From Yponomeuta sedellus (Eukaryota; Arthropoda; Insecta; Lepidoptera; Yponomeutidae), in NCBI GenBank assembly GCA_934045075.1, contig OW203722.1, forward strand, positions 13,516,796-13,580,795: a DNA stretch of 64,000 bases, written 5' to 3'. How positions within the stretch are numbered: the first letter of the stretch is position 1; every line of letters begins with the position of its first letter. The position numbers were made by a program, and so were the translations under genes. Positions 48,501 to 58,012 of the stretch are shown here, piece after piece. The notes beneath the pieces were generated by a model. The model was not told the origin of the DNA. It made no database searches and saw only the letters and a list, made by a program, of their open reading frames with translations.

Positions 48501-51487
48501 TGTCGGGTTCCTCAGGCGCCAATAATGAGAGGGGCAGGCGAAGGCGCTGCATGTGCGGCAGGTAGACGTGGCACTCCCCGTTGATGCAAATGTGTTGGGG
48601 GTTGCTGTTAAAGTCGTCATCGTCGTCCCCATCCTCACTGATCAGCGGCTCCGCCTGTTAAATAGCGCGAGTTAATATTGCTGACTCAGACTCCGAAGGG
48701 AAGCCCTACATCGGGAATTGATTGTCTCTCGGCTGAATCATACAGAACAGAAAAAGAGCTGAATCACATCGTTGATTCATTTACTCCAGTTATTCGATGG
48801 TTAAAGATGTCTCAATTTAAGGTAGGTACTTGCCGGTAGAGTGTACTACAACAACGTCTATAAAAAGATCAGCTATTTATTAGGCACTTGAGTCTTTGAG
48901 TATCATTGAGATCTTACCGTTCAAGATGACCTGTAGTACAGTTAACAGCAGTTCAACCTTTACATTCCTGCTGTTGCAAAATGGCCCGTAACGTAACTAA
49001 TTAGAGTGCACAGATGTAAAGCTTGATGTGGTGTCCTACTGAGTTTGAATTTAAATTCGTTTCTTGATTTCTGGGCATCGTCTTCACTCCGAAACGAATA
49101 TTCATATTTCAAAGAAGTTGGTGGAAGAGCAAATCGTATGCTTGGGGACGGCCGGTCCCCAAGCATACCGGTCCGATGTTGTTCGTCAGATGTTATACGT
49201 ATGGTACAAGTACGTCATGTGAAATACTTTGCTTGCGCGATGCAGAAACTATGGAATTGTACATGCGCAGAGTTAACATTGATCGCCACAATACTCACAG
49301 TTTCATTCATCATGTTGGCGTACAAAGGCCTCAAAGTAGAGGTCGTCGTGGTAGTCGGAAAGGGTTGGGTCAGCCACGACATTTGGTCATCTGCGCAACC
49401 GTATTCGCAGGCCGTCACCGGCAAAACGCCTTCCTGTAGAAACAATATTGCAATTCACTTGACAGTACTACGAGTTGCTGAGATTTATCTAAATATCGTA
49501 AAACAGATTTCCTAGAAGCATACGCTAGTGATCACTGTGAATCATTCTGCAAAATGTTGTGCCATTAGTAAGCATGAACGTACCTTCACGCCATTATATC
49601 TGCAGCGCGTGCCCTCAGTGCAAACTTCTTGGATGACAAACGCGCTATTCCTATCGCAAAGGAATAGTACTTGAGGACGCCTTGCCTGTGTAATAAACAG
49701 AGTTGTGAACATTTAGTTAACTTTGTAAGATCTAGGTACTCGGTAAATCTTCTTACTTTTTTCAGGGACTAGCCATAGATGAACGCAACTATGAGACAAA
49801 TTCTTCATCAACGCTTGTGTTACAATAAAACGTATGGGTAGACATTACCTATATGGATGCTACAAAACGTGGACAAACAAACCACACCGACCAGTTTACC
49901 GGAGACAGAGATTCGTTGCGGCTCATAAATTATGCAGTACGTCTCTGAATACAAAGAGGAATACTAATGCAATGCCCAGCACAATTCTTACATGGTATTA
50001 GAGGAGATCATTATATAGCACTTGTCATTATTTTTCGTCTCTCTCTCTCTCTCTCTCTTTACGAAAAAGCCTACACCCTGCATGGCACGTACTTACATAA
50101 TCTGCATTATAATGCTCAGAGAAAACCGTCCTCTCTTACCTCATGTCTCTCCGTATAAGGCACTGTTAACAACAACAGATAGAAGACTGCGCTCAGTATG
50201 AGGCATATCGCAGTCAGGACTCGCAGCAGCTTGCCAGACCCACTGGGCCCCGTGCCGCTTGATCCTCGACCTACAGACAATCTGATGGAGAAATAAATCT
50301 GATATCACTAGCGATAAAAAAATAGAGGAAAACAAACCAATACAGTTACAATGATCTGTAAGTGCTTCATTAATTCTAGTTGTGTGACCATCTATTGTAT
50401 TCGTAAATGATATACGACTTACTTGTCGAGTAGTGGTCCCAAGATAGCCGGACCAAGTAAAGCGACGCATGGCGCCACCGCTGATATGAGGCGCGCCTCA
50501 CCCCGATCCAGACCCACTGACAGCATATGCAGTGGCAGGAACGGGAATATGCACCCAACCCCTAATAAGGACAAACAAACCTTGTTATTATTGTAAAGCG
50601 CTCACCGCACAAAAAGGTTTCTCCATCAATCATTCTAATAGGTGACGGCCGCCCGCCCATAAGGGCTTTCATAAGAAAGGCCTGGCCTTTACATTATAAA
50701 GTACAACGACGCATTTAGGTCACACAAGTGCAATCACAGTAGCGAAGTCGAGGTGAATGGTCCCTAAATCATTCATGTAGATATTCGTATCATGTAGGTA
50801 CCTATGTAGAGACAGCAGCTCTTTATAAGGAAGCTTGAAAGTTGCGCACAGTTGCTGCAATGTATTGCGCGGCTCATGGATCCCGGCTACTTTTTGTACC
50901 AGCTAGAGCCATACATGGTCCGGACCAGTACGTGAGCTGCAAACGGGATTTAACTTCTTCTGATGTATTTACACGTTCTACATTGAGGAATGCACTGTAA
51001 TTACATTAACAACCCAACCTTTCCTATGGCAGCCATGTGTCCGAGATTCTTTGTGAAGCCTGCTAGTATTTATTCCAGGTAAATTCTTGGCGGTCGACGG
51101 TCATCGCAAACGGGGACGGCCGAGAAAGCGATGGCGGGATGATCTCGACGAATTCTTGCCGGAGTGGACGAGATGACCGAAAATCTTGATCTAAAAGTGG
51201 GGAGACCTATGGAGGCTACATAAAAAAAACATGGCAAAATTCTGAGAGTTGTTAAAAAATATGAGTAACCTATTACCGTATCGTGACACCAAAGAAAAAG
51301 AGAAAATTATGGGCAAGAGTATTAACAACGTAATACTTGTCAGTGAAAGTGAGGGTTAACAACTCAACACGCAAGATCATGAGTGCGCAATGCGCCGCGA
51401 GCGCACGCAGCGGATCGAGTTACCTGAGAGGAAGCAGAAGAGCACGCATTTTAGCGTTATCAGGTTCTTGTTCACAATCTGCTTCAT
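36505..51487 (-). CDS. MFSD6-like major facilitator transporter, thirteen coding exons
   Basis: Exons from 5' to 3' on the minus strand: 51487-51424, 50561-50423, 50281-50140, 49685-49584, 49433-49299, 48654-48453, 47827-47635, 47303-47052, 46922-46758, 46408-46242, 44349-44182, 37975-37784, 36596-36505. Phases close to about 670 residues. The start MKQIVNKNLITLKCVLFCFL leads into TM1 (GVGCIFPFLPLHMLSVGL) and RLISAVAPCVALLGPAILGP, the N-terminal signature of the MFS_1-like/MFSD6 family. TM segments continue in exon 3; exons 4-7 form a loop of about 200 residues with many cysteines, a Thr run and an Asp run. Exons 8-12 encode the remaining helices (DIWPTAAFALLGTACVI, LTLTIGALPAVPALF, EALEVFTLSLVWVTAM, SLLVAAVYLTLYHLVL). 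The hydrophilic C-terminus ends RKGQFRY. The substrate is unknown for this family. Intron 11 (37976-44181) is 6.2 kb because of a copia insertion in the same orientation. Exon 11 has two possible AG acceptors 6 nt apart. Confidence 0.85.
36723..37166. mobile_element. TIR element with short tandem duplication and G-run
   Basis: AAGGCCTGCGCAGACGAGGA at the left (about 36758-36777) is mirrored by TCGTCTGCGTAGGCCTT at the right (37148-37164). Just left, TTGTTCATTTGAAGGCCTGC is tandemly duplicated with a 24-bp period. A run of 16 G occurs at 37125-37140. It lies in the last intron of the MFSD6-like gene; superfamily unknown. Confidence 0.5.
38219..38560 (-). pseudogene. RTE-type LINE RT, C-terminal fragment
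   Basis: A clean frame of about 107 codons: ERAMRGVSLKDMIRNECIRQ, then KLNWQWAGHISRRTDNRW, GRPPTRWHDDL and GEGYVQQWISIA. These are standard C-terminal motifs of lepidopteran RTE/R4-like LINEs. It is a 5'-truncated copy in intron 11 of the MFSD6-like gene, just outside the copia 3' LTR. The tail (ATC/GTC)n at 38200-38221 marks its 3' end. Confidence 0.8.
38619..38815 (-). repeat. 3' LTR of the copia element
   Basis: 197 bp, matching 43880-44062 over its length except for about 14 extra bases (TTGCTCCTGGATGG region) and a few point differences. U3 begins TGTTAGAG at 38815 directly behind the polypurine tract. Confidence 0.9.
38849..39481 (-). pseudogene. copia pol, 3' part (RNase H), separated by a frameshift
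   Basis: A 210-codon frame starting within the conserved MVGTRPDIAYAVGVVSRKLE block, which in copia pol follows the reverse transcriptase. The RNase H region includes GFSDADHGGD, STTEAELVAASEAARELVW and KHIRIRHFYVRE; it ends near the 3' LTR. In an intact element it would be fused to the 39525-42905 frame. A single-base frameshift around 39530-39550 separates them. The frame itself is otherwise clean. Confidence 0.9.
39525..42905 (-). CDS. copia Gag-Pol polyprotein (gag, protease, integrase, RT)
   Basis: A frame of 1126 codons. Gag occupies about 1-230 and ends in a CCHC knuckle (CNYCSKIGHRVKNC, 235-248). The protease active site is WYVDNGATSH (D298). Integrase has the HHCC finger (HERLAHQ, CESCIFGKTH) and catalytic D492 (HSDVCGPF), D553 (LCDNGGEF) and E589 (PEQNGCCERD). 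RT runs from about 870 with KWVLRVKMNPDGS, FSPVARLATIR, FDVCTAFLNG (D952) and SLYGLKQAPRCW. The RT box that is YVDD in the family reads YVND here (N1037), a change of a metal-binding Asp. The frame ends early because of a frameshift before RNase H. Autonomous retrotransposition is therefore unlikely. Confidence 0.95.
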   Translation of the reverse strand: MDNISTKLHVGQLEGKSNWCTWKYKIQIALRSVPNALEIVEGKLTTPASQEDAAAGLGDQRASYTKADCIALLLLTSNMNDATLQKVMRFNTAREVWLELHRLFDGTSEDKSYNLCMSFFGFKRNSEDDVATHMSKLKNIWTELVQDLKKDKKELPELLLICKILDTLGEEYSPFKSSWLLVPKSERTVESLTNHLCAFERNLSSNPVPVQEALATSSNAQTQMHDAKKDKKIRCNYCSKIGHRVKNCQKWVQDGKPPKSRNPPKTCTSHSQAVNMTVMYTQTEVCTIELDMDSWYVDNGATSHITNRGDLFTTFQPFDNAHTVTTANGNVMQAKGMGSIVIEASVNGKVELNTLEDVWHVPGIKKNLFSVLAAHDKNPNSKFTSTTEECSISVDGEIKVLGKRNQRGGLYKLRVKNIVPQIAVTYSITPLYHERLAHQNKRHVRAYVKRELGKDLPIDDTLCESCIFGKTHRHKFGTRTRASQPGELIHSDVCGPFPSSVTNLRYFVLFRDEYSGYRLIYFMRAKSEVKQKLQEMIAEVQNTGHTIKTILCDNGGEFDNLDVKEILANKGIKQRLTMPYTPEQNGCCERDNRTLVEAGRTIMYSGEGLPQVLWAEIINAVAYVLNRTGPSRVEDKAPFELWHGKKPNVSHLRIIGSTCYAHVPKQKRKKLSKKAYKGRLVGYDNDDGYRIWAAVENNKYSLIRSRDVTFDEKPLYRIENEAAEPEKFIHTDTKENEIEIRVSQDSRQQVVTDFGQPEPRDEIRANEETSISRSFEFGEEGMVEERDEEHNAEEEGEEFFDVEQPPVDSNTQQPRRYALRPRPTSRPSKFNDYVCAMETYPSNFSDAMTRDDCGEWKMAMDSEMKSLKDLNVWTPCILPKGRKALPCKWVLRVKMNPDGSIDKYKARLVVKGYKQRKGQDYDQTFSPVARLATIRALLSVSSQENLHLVQFDVCTAFLNGNLKEEIYAQQPDGYTDRSTNVWKLNRSLYGLKQAPRCWNSCFQEILLDMGFNQSEADCCLYTKKVNNKKLLITLYVNDGLVAATNEDVANTFLYDLKKRLSITTKPASHYLGLQINKKEDGSILINQEAYAKKILERFGMADCNPVTTPIEKEPTDSREMSREERS
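43011..43864. mobile_element. Non-autonomous hAT element inside the copia leader
   Basis: The termini CATAGCTGGGCA / TGCCCAGCTATG form short TIRs, followed by AT-rich subterminal repeats of GTTAATCCGTTAATCGTTAA type in both arms. Flanking 8-bp sequences CCTAGGCC (43003-43010) and CCTGGGCC (43865-43872) fit a hAT target duplication with one mismatch. 854 bp; it codes only for a short BED-finger exon, so it is internally deleted. Confidence 0.85.
43471..43684 (+). CDS. BED-type zinc finger, first coding segment of a hAT transposase
   Basis: ATG at 43471 gives MESDSSGPDENSWPHLTEYV, then FACKRCLPKD and LKQHVKMVHESQ. The C-X2-C...H-X4-H spacing is that of a BED finger, the DNA-binding N-terminus of hAT transposases. 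It stops after about 70 codons with no catalytic domain following. The upstream 43150-43370 is GC-rich and may be the element's own promoter. Probably a remnant first exon. Confidence 0.65.
43865..43879 (-). promoter_or_regulatory. copia primer-binding site
   Basis: On the minus strand, GGTTATGGGCCCAGG follows the 5' LTR end (...CTCCAATA) without a gap. Copia elements prime from an internal fragment of initiator tRNA-Met using a site of this form. The hAT insertion begins right behind it. Confidence 0.75.
43880..44062 (-). repeat. 5' LTR of the copia element
   Basis: 183 bp, minus strand TGTTAGAGTTTATG...CTGCTCCAATA. It would carry the promoter of the element. See 38619-38815 for the partner. 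Confidence 0.9.
45041..45522 (-). mobile_element. tRNA-derived SINE, near full length
   Basis: On the minus strand a tRNA-like head begins GACCTCTGTGGCGTAGCGGT, with B box GGTTCGAATCCCGG, then an A-run and a body of about 350 bp. It ends GACTGGTAGAAAATGCTTAT.. TGCAATAAACGT(AAT)n, a LINE-like 3' end. The head's acceptor stem does not pair, so it is not a tRNA gene. The same 3' end recurs at 59534-59660. Located in intron 10 of the MFSD6-like gene. Confidence 0.7.
45850..46038 (+). repeat. Dispersed repeat, second copy
   Basis: CCATCCGTTTCGACGTGAAG, then AAGTAACAGACATACACACT and TTTCGCCTTTTTAATATTAG, as at 8540-8612. Family not resolved. Confidence 0.45.
49136..49168. repeat. Short perfect hairpin
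   Basis: GTATGCTTGGGGAC, a 5-base loop, then GTCCCCAAGCATAC, a 14-bp perfect stem, in intron 5 of the MFSD6-like gene. Function unknown. Confidence 0.7.
51085..51215 (+). pseudogene. RTE-type LINE, 3'-terminal fragment
   Basis: Translation DGHRKRGRPRKRWRDDLDEF then LPEWTR, and the non-coding end GGAGACCTATGGAGGCTACA. GRP..RW.DDL is the C-terminal motif of RTE-like LINEs. It lies in intron 1 of the MFSD6-like gene. Confidence 0.6.
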
Positions 51488-53285
51488 CTTGCCGAACTTC
51501 TTGTTATTTACTGGCGACTACGTAAGTTCATGTTGCAGAAACCTGTAACAAAACATGTTCTGAGTTCTCGCTAAGCATCGGGAGTTTCATTCAACACCGT
51601 GGATTGGTTTGTTGTTTTTGTAAAACTAAGCTTTAAACAAGAATAAAAGTGATCACTGATCAGGATCATACGCCGTTTTGTGAATCTAGGCCATGGCCAT
51701 TTATTTTACACCCACGTGCGACAGCCGGCGTACAGTACAGATGTATTAAAATAATCGCCGCGGCACAGACATGACACCGGGCGCCTATTGTTGTGAGCTC
51801 GCTATTGTCGACTGTGGGTGATGGGCGAAGCCCTAACGTTACATTGTGCAGTTGCCGAAGACGCGGAACTAATTGGAGCCAACAGCATCAATTGGAATTG
51901 TTTGTTGACTGATAGGCTTCTTTTCTGACAGCATCAATTGAAGGCGTCTATTAGTTTGGTTTCATCAATGCAAGTCTTTATTTTATTGAATAAACAACAT
52001 GTTCATGAATCATTTATTAATTGCAGTATAGCCAATCCAAATAAGTACTTAAGTACTAACTTACTGACATTGTAATTTATCTAAGCCTGACAGGATAGGA
52101 CGGGATAAAAGTATGTGTTGACTCATCAGTAATCGATACTGGTCCAGCAGATACAAATAACGTGAACAGTGCACAATGCACATGTCTGATGTAGGTACCT
52201 ACATCATTCATTAAAATGTGAGTCGGTACCGCTGAGCAGTTTCGTATCTGTAACGCATAACGCTACTTCCACGTTCAGCTTTTCAATTTTAGATCCTCAA
52301 AGTAATAACTTTAATTTCAATATAATTTTGGGTTACAGTCTAGTTCAAGACTAATTAGGTGTATTTTTGAAATACCTATGTGGTTATTTTATTACCTACA
52401 GGTAAGAATCACCAGTTTACCTTTTAAATAATCTGAGAGCGAGTTTAAAAAAAAAAAACAATCTATTACCTTAGTCAAGTATATGAAATAGAATGACATT
52501 GTAAACTCTGTTATGGATTGTAGTGACTTGGTAATGACTTGTTTGGAAGGGATACACATGGTATGTGCCGAGACTCGCAGTCCTAATGGCTATGTTTTTT
52601 CTTCACTTCATTTTCGCCCCACTTTGTTGAAGCCAAGGCTGAGCCCAGTCAGAACGATGTGGACTCAGTCGTTTAATGGCCTGCCTTTCAATAAACCTGG
52701 TGTCGCTTCGCAACGTAGTTTTACAGCAACCACGCGGCTTTCTTGCGTCTCTGAGTCACACACATCCCACAATAGCAACAAACGCAATGCTTTTCATCGG
52801 CGCGTGAAGATTAATGCAGTTAAATTTTATGACTCTTCAGCATTACCTACCTATTTATTTTGCTGTGCTCAAGACACTATAACTAACAACCCACACCATT
52901 ATCGTTATTCGTGAATGTTGACTATTATTTAAAGTAAGTATTTCTAATATGTCCAGATTTACTAAGGTTAGCGTCTCTATATTCATAACTTCTAAAGGTC
53001 AGCCCATTGCAATCGTTGGCGCGGGATGCGCGTTGTTTTAATTTGGTCGCCAGCGGCAGTTCTTTATATAAAAAGGTATCGCCCATCGAATCTGGGTTAT
53101 GTTCGTGTAAACGTAAACATTAGACAGTCGCGACTTTCACGCAGCTGGTGGCGATGGCGGTGCGGTGCCAAACATACTCGTACGTATTCGATTTTGGTCA
53201 CGAATATCTATAGGTAGGTATTTTCTTCACCAACCAATGTATAAAAATTAAAGCACTTGTGCTCGAAGTGGTTCGACTAGGCCCC
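51488..53285. other. 5' flank of the MFSD6-like gene; no other supported gene
   Basis: It should hold the promoter and any non-coding first exon of the minus-strand MFSD6-like gene, but no TATA or initiator stands out. A 133-codon plus-strand frame at 52513-52914 has no recognisable motif, and no splice or codon evidence supports it. Confidence 0.4.
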
Positions 53286-53288
53286 AAA

Positions 53289-53689
53289 GCGCTCGTGACC
53301 TAGTGATTTGAGATGATTTGATTCCTTTGATTTTGGATTTGGAGTGATTGGAACCAATCACTTGAGTTACAACACTAGGCGCAGTCAGGTGCAGGGTGGG
53401 TGACCGTCCCGTGACTACCGCAAGTGGCATAGTTCCGAGCTCTTCCGTGCTTCGCAAAGCACGTTAAGTTGTTGGTGCCGGTTGTCATGTAGTGTAATGG
53501 CAGTTGTTATGTTAAGCCATGTCAGAGGCCTTATGGGCCGCTTGACAACTTCTGACAATAAGGCCCGCCACTGTCTTACAAACCTCCACCAACCCGGACC
53601 TGGCCCTCGTAGTCGAGTATGGCCTAACCTTCCTGCGATGCAGGAAAAGACGCGTGACCCAGCAGTGGGGACATATAAGGGTTGATATC
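53289..53689 (+). mobile_element. 5S-rRNA-derived SINE, copy 3
   Basis: Head GCGCTCGTGACCTAGTG, then an extra 35-40 bp GATTTG-rich stretch, then the 5S-like CAATCACTTGAGTTACAACA and GGGTGGGTGACCGTCCCGTG. The tail ends CAGCAGTGGGGACATATAAG and GGTTGAT. Almost the same length as copy 1 if the extra stretch is removed. Confidence 0.7.
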
Positions 53690-53860
53690 ATACTTCTTCC
53701 ACATAAGCAACAGCTTAAAATAGTTGATGAACTTTTTTATTTTGATATAAATGAAGGTATTGTGTTATTTATTTCAATAGCACTTGTCGAGTTGCATTTA
53801 GAGAGTGATAATAACTATGTTGCCTATAATAGTCTACCTACCATCCTTAAAAAAAACAGC

Positions 53861-54162
53861 CAGAGTGCTTAGTGCGAGTTTTTTAACTACTCGATCGCGT
53901 TAACGTAAACTCATATTTCTATGGCATCGAGGAAGCGCCACCTAGCGACAAGTATGGAAATTAAAATTGCTGAGTGCGAGTTGTAATGGTTTACGTTGAG
54001 AAGTGAACACGTTTACCAGCCAAAACACGAATAAACGCGAGTGCGAGTTGTACTGTGACAGCGTCTTGCCAGTTCGAACGGTTAACTTACTCATACTCAC
54101 TACTCAATGCGCGGTAGTAAAGTTATTCGATTGGATCTGTCAAACTCGCACTAAGCACTCTG
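53861..54162. mobile_element. MITE with CAGAGTGCTTAGTGCGAGTTT TIRs
   Basis: 302 bp. Both ends carry CAGAGTGCTTAGTGCGAGTT in inverted orientation without mismatch. The internal word GAGTGCGAGTTG is repeated. CAGAG-type ends suggest hAT, but an 8-bp target duplication is not visible. Non-coding. Confidence 0.75.
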
Positions 54163-54169
54163 GTGCGTG

Positions 54170-56785
54170 TAGAGGCGCACACCTTTTTAAAAACATATTT
54201 ATTCTGTATTAATAACATATTTATTTATGTTTGTTACTTAGCAAAAATTTAAACATAATATACTTTAATTTCGGTCGCTTTATTCGGACGGAGTCCAACC
54301 GACAGATCTATTTGTTTTATCGGTTTTTACTAAGTATTTGTTTTACACAGCACTATAATCACACAAAGTTTAACACCTGCATTAATTACACAGCACTGGG
54401 GATTTATGTATGGGGACCCCATTTTGTTATTTACTGTAATAGTATGTTTTTTTCATTTTTGTTATCTGCTGGGAAATTCACTAAATAACCTAAGTATATT
54501 CGGTGTAAAACGCTTCGGGTACCGAACCCTAAAAACTAATCGTGCAATAAAACGGATTGCGTGTCAGTCAGTTATTTGTATTAAAGTCTTAGTTCTGCGG
54601 GCTGAGGGGTCACGTCACCACCGGGCTCTATCTATCTGCCCTATTAACCAAGCATAGATAGCTACACATAATACGTGTAAGAACAAAAAGTACTTTGGAT
54701 GAGTCTCCCCTATATGTATTAAAAACCCACGTGCTCGTTCACATAACCCGTACTTCAATTTGTTCTCAGGGTAAAGGTGTGGTGGTTAGCTGGCACAACT
54801 TTGGTCAGCCACCGTAACGAATTTGCCTCTAGTCGCGTGGCGCTTTGTTGTTATGTTACGTTATAGCCACGGGCATCGATTTTTTTCTTTTCTATTATGC
54901 GACTTAAGTAGGTACCTACCTCTACCAACAATAGGTAGATGCCAGTATTATGTCATCGCGAGGTACTAAACGGGGAAGCAAAGAAGCCGATGGAATTGAA
55001 TTCAATTCAACACGCTTTGCACAGAAAATAAATTTATTATCAACCAGTGCGCGCGCATTTGTGATCTACCTACTGCTTAGTTTATTGGTGCCTCAGAACA
55101 ATATTATTGTTCTGAGATTGGTGCCTTATTATGATGATCAGTTGATCACACTTAAGAATCACACAAATTTTCCTAATAAATAAAGAGCTCAGAACGTTCC
55201 GATATACCTATATAGGACAATACACAATGTAAAATTTTGTCCTGTGAGTTTTTTCAGCCTATATTTTTTGAAATATCAGGATTTTCCTACGTAGGTACGC
55301 TTTCTAATTTTTCGCTTTTTAATTTTTATCTAATTTACGCTTTCTAACAATGTCGCAGCTTTCGGTAAATCATTGACATGTACCTACATCCAAGTATTAA
55401 TGTTTTAAGTGCTTAACACACATCGTTAATAACTCCAAATAGCTCCGGCATAAAACCAAATATCCGTAAAACCACAAAAAAATAAAAAAAGAACTGAGTT
55501 AATCCTGCATACAGAGTCTGTTACACCAATCTATGTTGGATAATGTAGTCGCTAACCTAACCTAACTACCGCTAGCAATGGAATAAAAATCGTAAGTAAC
55601 TATAAAATGTTTTTATCCAAAAGCGAACATGAGCAAACCTTACAGGTGTGACAACTAGTTTTAGAACCTACAGTCTAGAACCTATTATTTACCAACAACC
55701 TAGGACTTTAATCGATTTCCGCTTAAAACGGCCGTTTTGGCAAAGTTCTCGAAAGCTCTATAGATTCTTGGACCTACTAGCTTCTTGTACTGACAAGAAG
55801 GTTCTAAAAAGAGCTACTATATTTATTAAGATATATATGTCATGTTCACTTTTTCCAAAGAGAGAGTCTTATCGTCGTCGTCATAAAACATTTTTTTGTG
55901 CATTGGTGGCGCTACATAGCACCGCATAGCACCTTAACTTCGTCCACAATGTCAAATCTGTCCAGACTCTAAATAGTCGGGAGAAAAATTTTAGGAGTGT
56001 GTTAGTAGGTAGACATGCCGTCACCGCTATAATCGACGAAGGTCTGTCGCCGACCCGTGACCGCGCTGTCAATGATTACCACATCGTGGTTCTCGCTTGA
56101 TAATGTCTTGTAATAGAATTGAATCATGACAGAGACTATGATGCAAAAGTCTATTTTTATTTGGCTAACTTTAACTCAGCCCTGTGTGGAAAGAGGCAAG
56201 GAAAGGCATCAAGCTCAATATCCGGTGTCGTGTCGCTCATATAAATCGCAGATATTTCATCAAGGAATCCAATTAACTTCAAGTCACGCCACGTTTTTAT
56301 TTTCGACACATACATTTCACGATACTAATGTGTTCGTACAAAGCTTACTCGAGCAATGCACAAAATCAATGGATGTTGAGTGTTGAAAGAAGCGAAAGTA
56401 GGTTCCATTTTAACTTTTCGATAACCCTTGCGAAGCTGATAATGTAGAGACATCGTTGACACAAGGAATGAATTACTCTCAAACAAACAATGACGCTATT
56501 GTATTCGATAAATATGTAAGAGAGAATATAAATGAAATGTCGTCCTCTAAGAAATGTGGAAAAATTAAACCCACTTGCGGGAAATACTTATATAGAAGCT
56601 GCATGTAGGCAGTTATGGAATCCGTGCAACCTACGGAAGCAGTACACTTGACCAGCGAGCAAGTGTTCTGCTAAGAATCAAGCAAAGGTAAGTAGCTTTG
56701 CTTGCTTCGTAGATTATACTACCGACCGCATTCAAGTCGCACACGGAGATGAGAGATGCAGTAGGGACGAAAGGCGCAGTAAAGC
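54170..56785. other. No supported gene
   Basis: Short frames without motifs. GGGTACCGAACCCTAAAAACT at 54517-54537 is a tail of the repeat seen at 1-245 and 5030-5255. AACAATATTATTGTTCTGAG near 55098-55117 is a short palindrome. Nothing else is recognised. Confidence 0.45.
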
Positions 56786-58012
56786 CTTTTTCATCCCACC
56801 ATCTCGGAAAGAGTATTTTTAATCTTCAATATCTGAGTGGAAAAGCCGTTTTTATTCTCTTGAGGATAAAGTAAATTGAATTTAGAACATCGTGTGCACT
56901 AAGTTTGTGAATTAAAAAAGTGTACCTATCTTGTGATTGTAAACGTTTTTTTTTTGCATTTAGTCATTTCCTCGCTGAGGTGGAATGAAAAGTTACGTGT
57001 TGCACTCGAGTGCAAAGATTTTTCACCTCGTGCTCTTTTGATTCCCTCGCTAACGCTCAGAAGTCTAATTTTGAATCACTCGCTGCGCTCGTGATTCAAT
57101 TTTAGAATTCTTCGCTTGCTCGGTCATCAAAATTGAACACGCGGTTAAAAAGCAACTTTGCACTCTTGTATAACAAATATTTTTTTCATCCCACCATCTC
57201 GGAAAGAGTATTTTTAATCTTCAATATCTGAGTGGAAAAGCCGTTTTTATTCTTTAGAGGATAAAGTAAAATGAATTTAGAACATCGTGTGCACTAAGTT
57301 TGTGAATTAAAAAAGTGTACCTATCTTGTGATTGTAAACGTTTTATTTTTGCATTTAGTCATTTCCTCGCTGAGGTGGAATGAAAAGTTACGTGTTGCAC
57401 TCGAGTGCAAAGATTTTTCACCTCGTGCTCTTTTGATTCCCTCGCTAACGCTCAGGATTCTAATTTTAAAAAAATATTTGTTATACAAGAGTGCAAAGTT
57501 GCTTTTTAACCGCGTGTTCAATTTTGATGACCGAGCAAGCGAAGGATTCTAAAATTGAATCACGAGCGCAGCGAGTGATTCAAAATTAGAATTCTGAGCG
57601 TTAGCGAGGGAATCAAAAGAGCACGAGGTGAAAAATCTTTGCTCTCGAGTGCAACACGTAACTTTTCATTCCACCTCAGCGAGGAAATGACTAAATGCAA
57701 AAAAAAAAACGTTTACAATCACAAGATAGGTACACTTTTATTTCAGTTTAGGTATTAATTACTACATTATGACAGGTAAGTATTACAGAATAATCTTTAA
57801 ATTATAACAAAATAATACTAAGGTATAATTAAGAAAATTTTAAAGTAACGTTGCTACAGTTATTTAAATTGAGTGTAATATTTTTTAATTCACAAACATA
57901 GTGCACACGATGTTCTTAATTCAATTTACTTTATCCTCTAGAGAATAAAAACGGCTTTTCCACTTAGATATTGAAGATTAAAAATACTATTTCCGAGATG
58001 GTGGGATGAAAA
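56786..58012. mobile_element. Large foldback element with one direct and one inverted unit copy
   Basis: Unit L1 starts TTTTTCATCCCACCATCTCG at 56789 and runs to about 57178. Unit L2 repeats it from 57182 (same start) to about 57465. The right arm (57466-58012) is the inverted copy, ending CGAGATGGTGGGATGAAAA. Each unit carries CATTCCACCTCAGCGAGG-type and AATCACTCGCTGCGCTCGTGATT-type inverted words (the latter at 57076-57098 and 57557-57579). The right arm has about 145 bp not present in the left arms (57738-57885). No protein is encoded. Confidence 0.75.

Noticed and set aside
52513..52914. 133-codon protein-coding gene
   Set aside because: No motif, no hydrophobic or domain pattern, no conserved neighbour and no splice context; a frame of this length is expected by chance in 64 kb.
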